64,000 nt of DNA from Alistipes sp. (lineage in GTDB: Bacteria; Bacteroidota; Bacteroidia; Bacteroidales; Rikenellaceae): the NCBI GenBank assembly GCA_017646625.1, contig JAGCMF010000001.1, positions 1-64,000 on the forward strand, given 5' to 3'. The notes beneath the pieces were generated by a model, which was not told the DNA's origin, did not search any database, and saw only the letters and a list, made by a program, of their open reading frames with translations. The translations under genes were made by a program, and so were the position numbers. Shown here piece by piece: positions 19,583-27,640 of this stretch. Position 1 is the stretch's first letter, and every line of letters begins with the position of its first letter.

Positions 19583-20683
19583 ATGAACATTACCGTGGAG
19601 AAGATATTGAAGGGTGTTATCACGTTGGCCATCGTTGCTGCCGTGCTCTTCGCCGTGTGCTTCCTCTGGAAGGTGGTGCTCTATGTGCTTGTTGCCGCTG
19701 TGCTCGCCATCATTGGTCGCCCCCTCGTTGCGCGTATATCGCGCACAAGGGTGTTTGGACGTAATGTCCCGAGGTCTGTGGCTGCGGCCCTCACCCTCTT
19801 TGTCATGTGGATTGTTGCCGGTGCTCTCTGTGCCCTTCTCATTCCACTTGTGGTGGATAAGGTTAACGAGCTTGCAGCGTTGGACTGGGATGGTGTTATG
19901 GCTGCTGTGGAGACGTCGTTGCAGAGTGTTCAGAGACTCCTTGAGAGTACCTTCTCGGTGCAGATTAATGATGTTGGCGAGACCTTCAAGAACTTCGTCT
20001 TGAGCATGGTTGACGGTAATGTTGTGAGCACCTTCGCAAGTGTGGCATCACTCCTTGTATCCATCGCCATCGCCTTCTTCTCCATATCGTTCATCACCTT
20101 CTATTTCCTCAAGGAGGATGGTCTCTTCTATCATCTTGTGACCCTCTTCTTCCCTGACCGCTATCGCCAGAATGTGCACCGTGCCTTGGACTCTGTCACA
20201 GAGCTCCTGTCGCGCTACTTCGGTGGTCTCATTGCCGAGAGCCTCACACTCATGGTTATCATATGGTTTGTTATGTGGATCTTTGGCATGAGCAGTGGTG
20301 ATGCCCTCATCATTGGTCTCATCATGGGTGTTATGAATGTTGTGCCCTATGCGGGTCCAGTCATCGGCTGTGGCATATCGTTGTGTCTGGCCATCCTCAC
20401 GCCCATGCATGGCGATGTTATCTACACTATATCGGTGCTTGTAACTACGGTTGTTGTCGTAAAGCTTATCGACGACTTTATCATACAGCCAACACTCTAC
20501 TCAAAGCGCGTTCATGCACACCCATTGGAGGTGTTCCTCGTGATTCTCATCGCGGGATACATAGGTGGCGTATGGGGTATGTTGTTGGCAATACCGCTTT
20601 ATACTGTTGGTCGTGTCTTTGCCAAGGAGTTCTTCTCGCAGTATAGCCTTGTGCGTAAGCTGACACGTCAAATGACAGAGTAA
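19583..20683 (+). CDS. AI-2E family transporter (permease)
   Basis: The 366-residue protein has about eight hydrophobic segments and the family's conserved C-terminal half. It includes GDALIIGLIMGVMNVVPYAGPVIG and the late QPTLYSKRVHAHPLE segment. Members of this family have been linked to autoinducer-2 export, Na+/H+ exchange or other fluxes, so the substrate is not predictable. I prefer the ATG at 19583 to a GTG at 19574 that overlaps the psd stop. It is cotranscribed with psd and the riboflavin kinase gene. Confidence 0.88.
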   Translation: MNITVEKILKGVITLAIVAAVLFAVCFLWKVVLYVLVAAVLAIIGRPLVARISRTRVFGRNVPRSVAAALTLFVMWIVAGALCALLIPLVVDKVNELAALDWDGVMAAVETSLQSVQRLLESTFSVQINDVGETFKNFVLSMVDGNVVSTFASVASLLVSIAIAFFSISFITFYFLKEDGLFYHLVTLFFPDRYRQNVHRALDSVTELLSRYFGGLIAESLTLMVIIWFVMWIFGMSSGDALIIGLIMGVMNVVPYAGPVIGCGISLCLAILTPMHGDVIYTISVLVTTVVVVKLIDDFIIQPTLYSKRVHAHPLEVFLVILIAGYIGGVWGMLLAIPLYTVGRVFAKEFFSQYSLVRKLTRQMTE

Positions 20684-20687
20684 TACT

Positions 20688-21038
20688 ATGATTGTTATAG
20701 AAGCAGAAGTTATACATGGCCGTAAGATAGGTCGAGCCCTCGGCTTTCCTACGGCAAATATGAGTCTTGAGGGTTACGATGTGGACCGTGGTGTCTATCG
20801 TTCGGAGGTTGTCATCGATGGCGTTAAGTATCGTGCCATGTCGAATGTCGGTGTACGCCCATCTGTGGGTGGCAAGGAGCTACTCCTCGAAACCCACGTC
20901 ATAGACTATAGTGGCGACCTCTATGGTCGTGTATTAAGCGTATGTCTTGTTGAGAAGTTGCGCGATGAGAAGCGCTTCGCCTCTATTGGCGACCTGAAGG
21001 AGCAGCTTATGCGCGACTATAATATGATTCGTAGGTAG
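20688..21038 (+). CDS. Stand-alone riboflavin kinase domain protein
   Basis: The 116-residue protein corresponds only to the C-terminal flavokinase domain of RibF. GRKIGRALGFPTANM holds the PTAN metal/ATP motif. RGVY and NVGVRPSVGG follow, and LLLETHVIDYSGDLYG holds the catalytic Glu. The N-terminal FMN adenylyltransferase half of ordinary bifunctional RibF (about 310 residues) is absent. The bases upstream belong to the transporter gene, so this is not a visible truncation. All flavokinase motifs are present, so conversion of riboflavin to FMN is plausible. It lies 4 bp after the transporter stop and converges on ubiX. Confidence 0.88.
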   Translation: MIVIEAEVIHGRKIGRALGFPTANMSLEGYDVDRGVYRSEVVIDGVKYRAMSNVGVRPSVGGKELLLETHVIDYSGDLYGRVLSVCLVEKLRDEKRFASIGDLKEQLMRDYNMIRR

Positions 21039-21045
21039 GTGCTTG

Positions 21046-21594
21046 CTACTCACCCCAGTGCTTATGCTCGACGCTTATGCCAGCCATCTCTATGGCTCGT
21101 GTCGTTATTGTCATGCATAGCTCCTCTATGGATGATGGGTTGAAGTAGAAGGATGGCGATGCGGGGATGACTACTGCTCCAGCCTCGGTTAGTGTCACCA
21201 TGTTGCGTAGGTGAATGAGGGAGTAGGGTGCCTCGCGCACTACGACAACAAGCCTACGTCTCTGCTTGAGCATCACGTCGGCAGCACGTTCTATGAGTGT
21301 GCGCGATATTCCAGCAGCTATGCGCCCACATGTACCCATTGATGCTGGTATTATTATCATGGCATTCCAGCGCGATGAGCCACTTGCTGCTGATGACCAC
21401 ATGTCGTCGTTGGCAATGTTTACTATCTTTTGGCTTGTTGGCATGGTCACACCTTCAGCCTTAAGCACATCGGGTGCATTATCACTATATATTATGCCTA
21501 TTGCCTCTACGCTGTCGTTGGCGATGAGCATCTCTACTGCCTGGCGTGCATATATTGCACCACTTGCCCCTGTTATTGCTACAAGTACTCTCAT
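21046..21594 (-). CDS. ubiX: Flavin prenyltransferase UbiX
   Basis: UbiX attaches a dimethylallyl unit to FMN to make prenylated FMN, the cofactor of UbiD-type decarboxylases. The 182-residue protein has the N-terminal flavin motif ITGASGAIYAR, the IIPASMGTCGRIAAGIS segment, and the conserved REAPYSLIHLRNMVTL. No ubiD lies in the window. It is 2 bp downstream of the polysaccharide deacetylase gene (same transcript) and converges on the flavokinase gene with 7 bp between stop codons. Confidence 0.95.
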   Translation of the reverse strand: MRVLVAITGASGAIYARQAVEMLIANDSVEAIGIIYSDNAPDVLKAEGVTMPTSQKIVNIANDDMWSSAASGSSRWNAMIIIPASMGTCGRIAAGISRTLIERAADVMLKQRRRLVVVVREAPYSLIHLRNMVTLTEAGAVVIPASPSFYFNPSSIEELCMTITTRAIEMAGISVEHKHWGE

Positions 21595-21596
21595 CC

Positions 21597-22205
21597 CTAT
21601 AACTCTAATATTTTACATTCAAGACCCATCTCGCGTGTTGCGCGTAGCAGTGCTGGCAGCACATAACTTGTGTTGCGGAATGATTTCGCGCTGTCGTGTA
21701 GCGATATTATGTCGCCACCACGTAGACCCTTTATTGTGCCACGTAGACACTTCTTGGGTGATATGTGTGTGTTGTAGTCGCGTGATAGCACATTCCACAT
21801 CACTATGCGGTAGCGCTGCGATAGGCTCAATAGCTGCTTACGTGTTATCTGTGCATAGGGAGGCCTGAAGAGCTCGGTATGTACCATGTCGCCCGCGAGG
21901 TCCACATCCTCGATATATCTATCCAGCGACATTCGCCAACCCTTCTGGTGTGAGTATGTGTGGTTGCCAATCTTGTGCCCTCTGTCGAGAATCATCTGGT
22001 ATAGGTCGGGGTACAACTCGACATTCTTGCCCAGCACGAAGAATGTGGCCTTGGCATTATAGCGGTCGAGGGTCTGTAGTATCCACTCTGTCACGCCAGG
22101 TGTGGGACCATCGTCAAAGGTGAGATATACTCCCTCCGGGTCGTCCATGCTCCACACAACATTTGGGAACATCCAGCGTAATAGTGCATTTTCTCGTACT
22201 CTCAT
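21597..22205 (-). CDS. Polysaccharide deacetylase (NodB homology, CE4)
   Basis: The 202-residue protein has the NodB signature. TFDDGPTPG places the catalytic and metal Asp at 31-32, and NHTYSH gives metal His82 and His86. The C-terminal SLHDS motif is present. Such enzymes remove N- or O-acetyl groups from peptidoglycan or other glycans. I see no clear signal peptide, so the cellular site is uncertain. Its promoter is at 22241-22269 and ubiX follows immediately. Confidence 0.92.
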   Translation of the reverse strand: MRVRENALLRWMFPNVVWSMDDPEGVYLTFDDGPTPGVTEWILQTLDRYNAKATFFVLGKNVELYPDLYQMILDRGHKIGNHTYSHQKGWRMSLDRYIEDVDLAGDMVHTELFRPPYAQITRKQLLSLSQRYRIVMWNVLSRDYNTHISPKKCLRGTIKGLRGGDIISLHDSAKSFRNTSYVLPALLRATREMGLECKILEL

Positions 22206-22240
22206 TCTGCTATATGTTGTTCTCTGTAGTTACCAAGGTG

Positions 22241-22269
22241 CAAAAGTAACTTTTTTTTCGTAAATCAAA
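22241..22269 (-). promoter_or_regulatory. Promoter of the deacetylase-ubiX unit
   Basis: On the minus strand, TTTG (22269-22266) precedes TACTTTTG (22248-22241) with a 17-bp spacer. This is slightly short for the consensus, but it lies about 36 bp before the start codon. Confidence 0.55.
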
Positions 22270-22278
22270 AAATATGGT

Positions 22279-22286
22279 TACCTTTG
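22279..22286 (+). promoter_or_regulatory. -7 element for the DUF4837 gene
   Basis: TACCTTTG matches TAnnTTTG and lies 60 bp before the start codon at 22347. A T-run at about 22251-22258 occupies the -33 region. Confidence 0.5.
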
Positions 22287-22346
22287 TATATATATAACGC
22301 CTCTTTTGCTCGCAAATTGCGGTGGTGAGGATAAACTCTTTTTGTT

Positions 22347-23348
22347 ATGAGACTACGATTTTCTATCCTATGTGCGGCCATTATTGCCGTGCTTATGTGT
22401 GGCTGTAGGGTGCAGAATAGTATCCCCGAGAAGACTACTGCGGGCAATGGCTACGATGTTGTTGTGTTGTGCGACGATGCGCTGTGGGCAGGTGATGTAT
22501 CTACCGCTGTGAGTGATGTCCTCGAACTTGAGGCGCCAGGTCTTACGCGCCCCCAGGGTTACTTCAGCATCGTTAAGCATGTAGCACCTAACATGGCTAC
22601 AGATGTAGATAAGAAGTATCCTAACCTTCTTGCCCTCTCTGTTAATCCTACCGTCGTGGAGCCATCATATAGCGTCTCACGAAATGTGTATGCACGACCA
22701 CAGACCGTCGTTGTTGTCACAGCACCAGATAACGAGACTATGGCAACATACCTTGTGGCTGTAGGTGAGCAGATACGTGATGTCATGGAGGAGGGAGAAC
22801 GTCGTAGAGATATAAACTTTAGCTCGGCACGCCCTGCCGACCAACTCATGGCATACTTCAAGGAGTTCACAGGTCTCGAGATGGTCATCCCCGCAAACTT
22901 CTATAAGGCAACTACTGCCGATGAGGAGCTCTTGTGGTTCATCCGCGACTATCCTAATAAGGCGCAGTATATCTTCGCCTTCACCATGCCATACGATACA
23001 GCAAATGACGATGTATATATGCGTGCAACAGAGGCTCTACATGCCATAGATGATAAGTTTAATACCATCTCGAGTAAGGGTGCTGAAGGCTCATTTATGC
23101 GTATCTCGGAGCAGCCTATGTCGTGCTATGTAACAGATGGTGTAGATGTCAACGGTCGCCAGTGGCTCGAGATTCGTGACTGGTGGGAGGTGGCTAATGA
23201 CTTTATGGGTGGCCCATTTGTTGCCTATGTATACTTCGATGAGGCTAATTCCGAGGCCAAGGTTATCATCTTTGCTCTCTATGCTCCCGAGGATCCACAA
23301 CGCAATCTCCTTCGAGAGCTCGAGCACCTAATCTATACTGTGAAATAA
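22347..23348 (+). CDS. DUF4837 family lipoprotein
   Basis: The 333-residue protein has a lipoprotein signal (MRLRFSILCAAIIAVLMCGC, Cys20). The body resembles the Bacteroidota DUF4837 family, with a GYDVVVLCDDALWAG opening and the RPQGYFSIVKHV region, and later repeats of alternating strands and helices. The function of the family is unknown. It is monocistronic and ends in a hairpin at 23371-23404 shared with efp. Confidence 0.85.
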   Translation: MRLRFSILCAAIIAVLMCGCRVQNSIPEKTTAGNGYDVVVLCDDALWAGDVSTAVSDVLELEAPGLTRPQGYFSIVKHVAPNMATDVDKKYPNLLALSVNPTVVEPSYSVSRNVYARPQTVVVVTAPDNETMATYLVAVGEQIRDVMEEGERRRDINFSSARPADQLMAYFKEFTGLEMVIPANFYKATTADEELLWFIRDYPNKAQYIFAFTMPYDTANDDVYMRATEALHAIDDKFNTISSKGAEGSFMRISEQPMSCYVTDGVDVNGRQWLEIRDWWEVANDFMGGPFVAYVYFDEANSEAKVIIFALYAPEDPQRNLLRELEHLIYTVK

Positions 23349-23370
23349 GGCGTGATGTAATACATATAAA

Positions 23371-23404
23371 AGAGAGGGGTTGTCGAAAGTGACAACCCCT
23401 CTCT
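23371..23404. terminator. Bidirectional terminator between DUF4837 gene and efp
   Basis: A perfect 14-bp stem, AGAGAGGGGTTGTC (23371-23384) with GACAACCCCTCTCT (23391-23404), closes a 6-nt loop between convergent genes. T-rich bases follow on both sides. Confidence 0.88.
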
Positions 23405-23423
23405 TATGGTTTAAGCAGGCATA

Positions 23424-23996
23424 TTACTTGATGCGCTCGTAGTACTCACGAGTACGAGTATCAACGCGAATCTTGTCGCCAGTGTTGATGAACAAAGGCA
23501 CCTTGATAGTAGCGCCTGTGTTTACAGTGGCAGCCTTCAATGAGTTTGTAGAGGCGGTATCACCACGTACGCCTGGCTCTGTGTATGTGATCTCCATGTC
23601 AACGATAGGGGGCAACTCTGCAGAGAGAACTGTCTCCTTCTCTGTGTGGAACATAACCTCCACAATCTGGCCATCGGCCATAAGGTCGGCATTGTTGATG
23701 AGGTTCTTGTCGATGTTAATCTCCTCGAATGTCTCTGTGTGCATGAAGTGTGCACCGAGGTCATCCTCATATGTGAACTGGTAAGGACGACGTTCTACAC
23801 GTACCTGCTCAATCTTCTGTGATACTGAAGAGAAGGTCTTGTCGAGAACGTTACCATTCTCGAGGTTCTTGAGCTTTGAACGCACGAATGCGGGACCCTT
23901 ACCGGGCTTGCAGTGCTGGAAGTCAACAACGATAAATGTCTTGCCATCCATCTCTACGCACATGCCAATCTTAATGTCAGATGCTGTAATTGTCAT
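23424..23996 (-). CDS. efp: Elongation factor P
   Basis: EF-P relieves ribosome stalling at polyproline. The 190-residue protein has the three beta-barrel domains. Loop residues CKPGKGPAF place the tip lysine at 33, the site that is modified or left bare in different bacteria. The last domain has the family signature around VDTRTREYYERIK. It has its own promoter (24062-24094) and shares a terminator with the convergent DUF4837 gene. No modification enzyme (epmA or earP type) is next to it. Confidence 0.98.
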   Translation of the reverse strand: MTITASDIKIGMCVEMDGKTFIVVDFQHCKPGKGPAFVRSKLKNLENGNVLDKTFSSVSQKIEQVRVERRPYQFTYEDDLGAHFMHTETFEEINIDKNLINNADLMADGQIVEVMFHTEKETVLSAELPPIVDMEITYTEPGVRGDTASTNSLKAATVNTGATIKVPLFINTGDKIRVDTRTREYYERIK

Positions 23997-24061
23997 AGTA
24001 ATGTTATTATTTAGTTAATTTATATGTTCTTAATGGGTATTGTAAGCATCGCTACAACCGC

Positions 24062-24094
24062 GCAAAGATATAAATTTATTCGCAAAACGACAAA
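24062..24094 (-). promoter_or_regulatory. efp promoter
   Basis: On the minus strand, TTTG (24094-24091) and TATCTTTG (24069-24062) are 21 bp apart. The -7 element lies 66 bp before the efp start codon. Confidence 0.65.
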
Positions 24095-24142
24095 AAAAGG
24101 TGTCGCTTCGGAGTGAATTTATTCGTGTTGTTGCTACCGTTG

Positions 24143-25171
24143 CTATCTGTCGAATGCCTGTGCCTTGAGTGCTATGCCCTCGCCGTCGGGTGTCACCAGC
24201 ACAACGCCTGCCTCCTCACGTGTGATATGTCCTATGACATCCACCAGGCCCAGGCGCATTACCTTCTCCTGCATCTCGAGTGGCACGGTGAAGAGTAGCT
24301 CATGGTCCTCGCCACCATTGAGGGCTGCGATTACAGGATCTATGTGCATCTCCTCTGCAAGGTCTGTCGTCTGCTTGGCGATAGGTATACGTTCGAGGTA
24401 TATGCGTGCTCCGCACCTCGACGAACGACATATCTGGCGTAGGTCAGAGGCTAGGCCATCTGATAGGTCTATCATAGATGTTGGCATGATGCCCTCCTCG
24501 CGTAGTGCCTCAAGGACATTCTTGCGTGCGCGGGGCTTGAGGTAGCGTTCAAGGAGGTACTCATAGCCTGCGAACTGCGGCTCGGGATTATCCACATCCT
24601 TCAATACGCGTTTTTCACGTTCGAGGAGGTGGAGACCCATGTATGCAGCGCCGAGGTTTGAGGTTATGCATATTAGGTCGTGTTCCTTTGCGCCCGAACG
24701 ATATACTACGTCACTCTTCTTTGCGCGACCTATAGCCGTTACGGTTATAACGAGACCATTTACGGATGCTGTGGTGTCGCCACCAACAAGGTCCACGCCG
24801 AGTTCCTCGCATGCACACTCCATACCCTCGTATAGTGCATCGAGTGCCTCAACAGATATCTTTGCCGAGATACCGAGGGCTACGACAAGCTGTTCGGGTT
24901 TGGCGTTCATCGCAAGGATGTCGTATACGCCACGCACCACGCACTTATAGCCGAGGTGCTTGAGTGGGAAGTAGCCGAGGTCGAAGTCTATACCCTCTGT
25001 CATCATATCTGTTGACATGACCATCACCTCGTCGCCGAGGTCTATTACTGCGGCATCGTCACCAGCACCCATAAGAGTGCTTTTGTTGCGTCTCTTGAGA
25101 CGTGATGTGAGGCGGTCAATAAGACCAAATTCGCCCAGTGAGGCAATCTCTGTAGTGTTCCTATTAGCCAT
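24143..25171 (-). CDS. thiL: Thiamine-monophosphate kinase
   Basis: ThiL makes thiamine diphosphate from thiamine monophosphate and ATP. The 342-residue protein has the AIR-synthase/ThiL fold. The N-terminal GEFGLIDRL, GAGDDAAVID and STDMMTEGIDFDL contain the metal-binding aspartates. The later SDGLASDLRQIC and GGEDHELLFTV motifs are also typical. It is a single gene with its own promoter at 25197-25227, divergent from adk. No other thiamine genes are nearby. Confidence 0.97.
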   Translation of the reverse strand: MANRNTTEIASLGEFGLIDRLTSRLKRRNKSTLMGAGDDAAVIDLGDEVMVMSTDMMTEGIDFDLGYFPLKHLGYKCVVRGVYDILAMNAKPEQLVVALGISAKISVEALDALYEGMECACEELGVDLVGGDTTASVNGLVITVTAIGRAKKSDVVYRSGAKEHDLICITSNLGAAYMGLHLLEREKRVLKDVDNPEPQFAGYEYLLERYLKPRARKNVLEALREEGIMPTSMIDLSDGLASDLRQICRSSRCGARIYLERIPIAKQTTDLAEEMHIDPVIAALNGGEDHELLFTVPLEMQEKVMRLGLVDVIGHITREEAGVVLVTPDGEGIALKAQAFDR

Positions 25172-25196
25172 TTTGTGACAATAAATAAAATTTTTG

Positions 25197-25227
25197 CAAA
25201 AATACTTTTTTGATTGGTAAATTGCAA
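25197..25227 (-). promoter_or_regulatory. thiL promoter
   Basis: On the minus strand, TTG (25227-25225) and TATTTTTG (25204-25197) are 20 bp apart, and the element lies about 26 bp before the thiL start. Confidence 0.6.
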
Positions 25228-25244
25228 AAAAAAATATATCTTTG
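25214..25244 (+). promoter_or_regulatory. adk promoter
   Basis: TTG at 25214-25216 and TATCTTTG at 25237-25244 are 20 bp apart. This promoter interleaves with the divergent thiL promoter, so the two polymerases would compete for the same DNA. Confidence 0.7.
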
Positions 25245-25287
25245 CCTCAAATTTTTTTAACCCAATATCTTATAAATTGTTTTAGAG

Positions 25288-25860
25288 ATGTTAAATATAA
25301 TTCTTTTTGGTGCACCAGGATGTGGTAAGGGTACGCAGGCGGCGCGTCTTGCAGAGCACTACGACCTATATCATATCTCAACAGGCGAGGTTATACGTTC
25401 AGAGATACAGCGTGGTACGGAGCTCGGCAAAAGCATGGAGGCCTATATATCACGTGGCGAGCTTGCCCCCGACTCGATCGTCGTTGAGATGGTGCGCGAC
25501 TATATGCGTACGCATAGCGATAAGGGTTGTATCTTTGATGGTTTCCCACGCACCACTGCGCAGGCCGAGATCTTCGATAAGTTGCTTGCAGAGATGAACT
25601 CGAAGGTGGATGTGATGATTTATATGGATGTTCCAGAGGAGGAGCTCGTTAAGCGTATCTTGTTGCGCGGTAAGGATTCTGGTCGTGCTGACGACGCATC
25701 GGAGGATGTCATCCGCAATCGTATCGAGGTATACCGTGCGCAGACAGCCATCGTTGCCGAGCACTACACTGCACAGCAGAAGTATGCCGAGATTGATGGT
25801 CTTGGCACTATGGATGAGGTATTCGACCGTCTATCGAAGGTTATCGATGCCAAAAGGTAG
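25288..25860 (+). CDS. adk: Adenylate kinase
   Basis: Adk interconverts ATP, AMP and ADP. The 190-residue protein has the P-loop GAPGCGKGT at residues 8-16 and the AMP-binding segment HISTGEVIRSEI. DGFPRTTAQAE and the LID region around RILLRGKDSGRADDASEDVIRNR follow. The short LID lacks the zinc-finger insertion of longer bacterial forms. A hairpin (25885-25921) separates it from the TPM gene downstream. Confidence 0.98.
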   Translation: MLNIILFGAPGCGKGTQAARLAEHYDLYHISTGEVIRSEIQRGTELGKSMEAYISRGELAPDSIVVEMVRDYMRTHSDKGCIFDGFPRTTAQAEIFDKLLAEMNSKVDVMIYMDVPEEELVKRILLRGKDSGRADDASEDVIRNRIEVYRAQTAIVAEHYTAQQKYAEIDGLGTMDEVFDRLSKVIDAKR

Positions 25861-25884
25861 AGAAGATTGGTAGAAATATACTAT

Positions 25885-25921
25885 ACGGGCGATGCTGAAC
25901 AATAAATTCGGTATCGCCCGT
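25885..25921 (+). terminator. Hairpin between adk and the TPM gene
   Basis: ACGGGCGAT (25885-25893) pairs perfectly with ATCGCCCGT (25913-25921). Only GTTACTA follows rather than a T-run, so it may be a weak terminator, attenuator or RNA processing site. Confidence 0.45.
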
Positions 25922-25932
25922 GTTACTATAAT

Positions 25933-26838
25933 ATGATTAGTAAAGGAATGAAAAGGGGTGCTTTAATCGTCGTTATGCTTTTGTGTGTGGTTGTGGCCAT
26001 GGCACAAGGTTATGGCGTGCGCGACGTCAGCAATGTGCACCGTATTGACGAACGCCGCTTCGTCACAAACCCCGATGGCATACTCTCGCACGAGGCTGTC
26101 GCGGCGATAGACTCTATGTGCTACTCGCTTAAGCAGCGCGGCATAGCCGAGGTTGTTGTCGTGGCTCTTAAGGATATTGAGCCACGCGATATGCTTGGCT
26201 TTTCGCAGGAGCTATTCGAGGGGTGGGGTGTCGGCGATGATGAGTTGGATAATGGTCTTGGCATTCTCCTTGTTGAGGATATGCGCGAGGTGCGCTTCCA
26301 TACGGGCTATGGCCTCGAGGCTGCGCTCCCCGATGCGCTGTGCTATAAGATACAGCAGGACTATATGGTGCCTCTGTTCCGCGAGGGTGACTACTCTTCG
26401 GGTATGGTACTCGGCATGCGTGCTATAGATGCCACGCTGTCGGGTGCGGAGCTTCCTGCGGCTGTGGACGAGGCGGATGAGGATGCGATGATGATGGCGC
26501 TTATCATTGTTGTTGTACTCTTTCTTTTGCCTATGTTACTGCTTGTGCGTCACTCATATAACCTCACGAAGTGTCCTAACTGTGGTAAGCATAAGCTGAA
26601 GGTTGTTGGGAAGCGTGAGGTTAGGGAGTCGGAGACAACGACACTTGTTATCGAGAAGCTTGTGTGCGACAATTGTCACTCGGAGCATACGCGCACCACA
26701 CGCCGTAACAATGGAGGCAGTGGCGGTGGTGGTATCTGGATATTCCCAATGGGTGGCATGGGCCGTGGTGGTGGCTTTGGTGGCGGCTCCTTCGGTGGTG
26801 GCTCGTTTGGCGGTGGCGGCTCAAGCTCGAGTTGGTAG
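25933..26838 (+). CDS. TPM-domain membrane protein with zinc ribbon and Gly-rich tail
   Basis: The 301-residue protein has a signal peptide (about 1-24), then a TPM domain (about 40-170) with the family segments RFVTNPDGILS and DNGLGILLVEDMREVRFHTGYGLE. A membrane helix spans about 188-206. A cytosolic zinc ribbon is suggested by Cys214, Cys217, Cys245 and Cys248. The tail is GGGFGGGSFGGGSFGGGG, typical of this family. It is paired with lemA 36 bp downstream, a frequent neighbour in bacteria. TPM proteins have been tied to membrane protein repair and phosphatase-like activity. The exact role here is unknown. Confidence 0.9.
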   Translation: MISKGMKRGALIVVMLLCVVVAMAQGYGVRDVSNVHRIDERRFVTNPDGILSHEAVAAIDSMCYSLKQRGIAEVVVVALKDIEPRDMLGFSQELFEGWGVGDDELDNGLGILLVEDMREVRFHTGYGLEAALPDALCYKIQQDYMVPLFREGDYSSGMVLGMRAIDATLSGAELPAAVDEADEDAMMMALIIVVVLFLLPMLLLVRHSYNLTKCPNCGKHKLKVVGKREVRESETTTLVIEKLVCDNCHSEHTRTTRRNNGGSGGGGIWIFPMGGMGRGGGFGGGSFGGGSFGGGGSSSSW

Positions 26839-26874
26839 AGATTAGATGAAATTATTAACTAAAAATTTAATATT

Positions 26875-27459
26875 ATGAAAAACAAGGGTTTATGGATAGC
26901 TATAGGCATCGTTGTCGTGGTTATCATAGTGGTAATATCGAGCTACAATGGTCTCGTTAAGATGAGTGAGGAGGCGATGATGGCGTGGTCTAATGTGGAG
27001 ACGGCATACCAGCGTCGTAGTGACCTCATCCCCAACCTCGTAAATACCGTTAAGGGTTATGCGGCGCATGAGTTGGAGACGTTGCAGTCGGTGACAGATG
27101 CTCGTACCAAGGCTACATCTGTAACTATCGACCCATCTACTGCCACACCAGCGCAGATGGAGGCATGGATGGAGGCGCAGGATGAGGTTAATGGTGCATT
27201 GGGTCGCCTTATAGCTGTTGCGGAGAGTTATCCAGACCTCAAGGCTAATGAGAACTTTATGCAGCTACAGCAGCAGCTCGAGGGCACAGAGAATCGTATA
27301 TCTACTGAACGTAGAAAGTATAACGAGGCTGTGCGTGAGTATAACGTGGCCATACGTCGCTTCCCATCTAACATCATCGCTGGTATGTTTGGCTTCGAGA
27401 AGATGGAGTTGTTTGAGGCTGCGGAGGGTGCAGATGAGGTGCCCGTAGTGGAGTTTTAG
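26875..27459 (+). CDS. lemA: LemA family protein
   Basis: The 194-residue protein has an N-terminal membrane helix (about 5-22), then the LemA helical bundle. Conserved features are WSNVETAYQRRSDLIPNLVNTVKGYAAHE, the LKANENFMQLQQQLEGTENRI segment, and FPSNIIAGMFGF near the end. It follows the TPM protein gene, and the two are likely a membrane-associated pair. A repeat remnant (27476-27495) and terminator (27507-27545) follow. Confidence 0.95.
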   Translation: MKNKGLWIAIGIVVVVIIVVISSYNGLVKMSEEAMMAWSNVETAYQRRSDLIPNLVNTVKGYAAHELETLQSVTDARTKATSVTIDPSTATPAQMEAWMEAQDEVNGALGRLIAVAESYPDLKANENFMQLQQQLEGTENRISTERRKYNEAVREYNVAIRRFPSNIIAGMFGFEKMELFEAAEGADEVPVVEF

Positions 27460-27475
27460 TCTGTTGCGGTAAGAA

Positions 27476-27495
27476 TACATCTTGTTATTCACTCT
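27476..27495 (+). repeat. Right-end remnant of the interspersed repeat
   Basis: TACATCTTGTTATTCACTCT matches 19 of 20 bases of the right inverted end of the repeat at 50337-50356. The following 50 bp also align with the sequence after copy 41013-41129, including the terminator. No left end is visible. Confidence 0.6.
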
Positions 27496-27506
27496 TTTAG
27501 GTTATT

Positions 27507-27545
27507 GGGACTGGCTATGTACTTTTTAGCCAGCCCCTTTTTTAT
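27507..27545 (+). terminator. Terminator after lemA, related to repeat-linked terminators
   Basis: GGGACTGGCTA pairs with TAGCCAGCCC (27527-27536) and is followed by a run of T. It resembles the hairpins at 41143 and 50370. A CTGACTA/TAGTCAG pair has changed to CTGGCTA/TAGCCAG, a compensatory change that keeps the stem. Confidence 0.85.
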
Positions 27546-27571
27546 ACTCTTGAATCTTTTGGATTTATCTC

Positions 27572-27602
27572 TTGCTCTTTCCAACTATTTTTAGTATATT
27601 TG
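27572..27602 (+). promoter_or_regulatory. Promoter of the glucosaminidase gene
   Basis: TTG at 27572-27574 and TATATTTG at 27595-27602 are 20 bp apart. The predicted start is about 30 nt before the ATG at 27641. Confidence 0.72.
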
Positions 27603-27640
27603 CGCATACTTTATACTAATGTAAACGGAATAAGATAGAT

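Noticed and set aside
26750..26838. Gly-rich tandem repeat (GGSFGGGSFGGG) in the TPM gene as a DNA repeat of interest
   Set aside because: It is the normal C-terminal tail of TPM family proteins.
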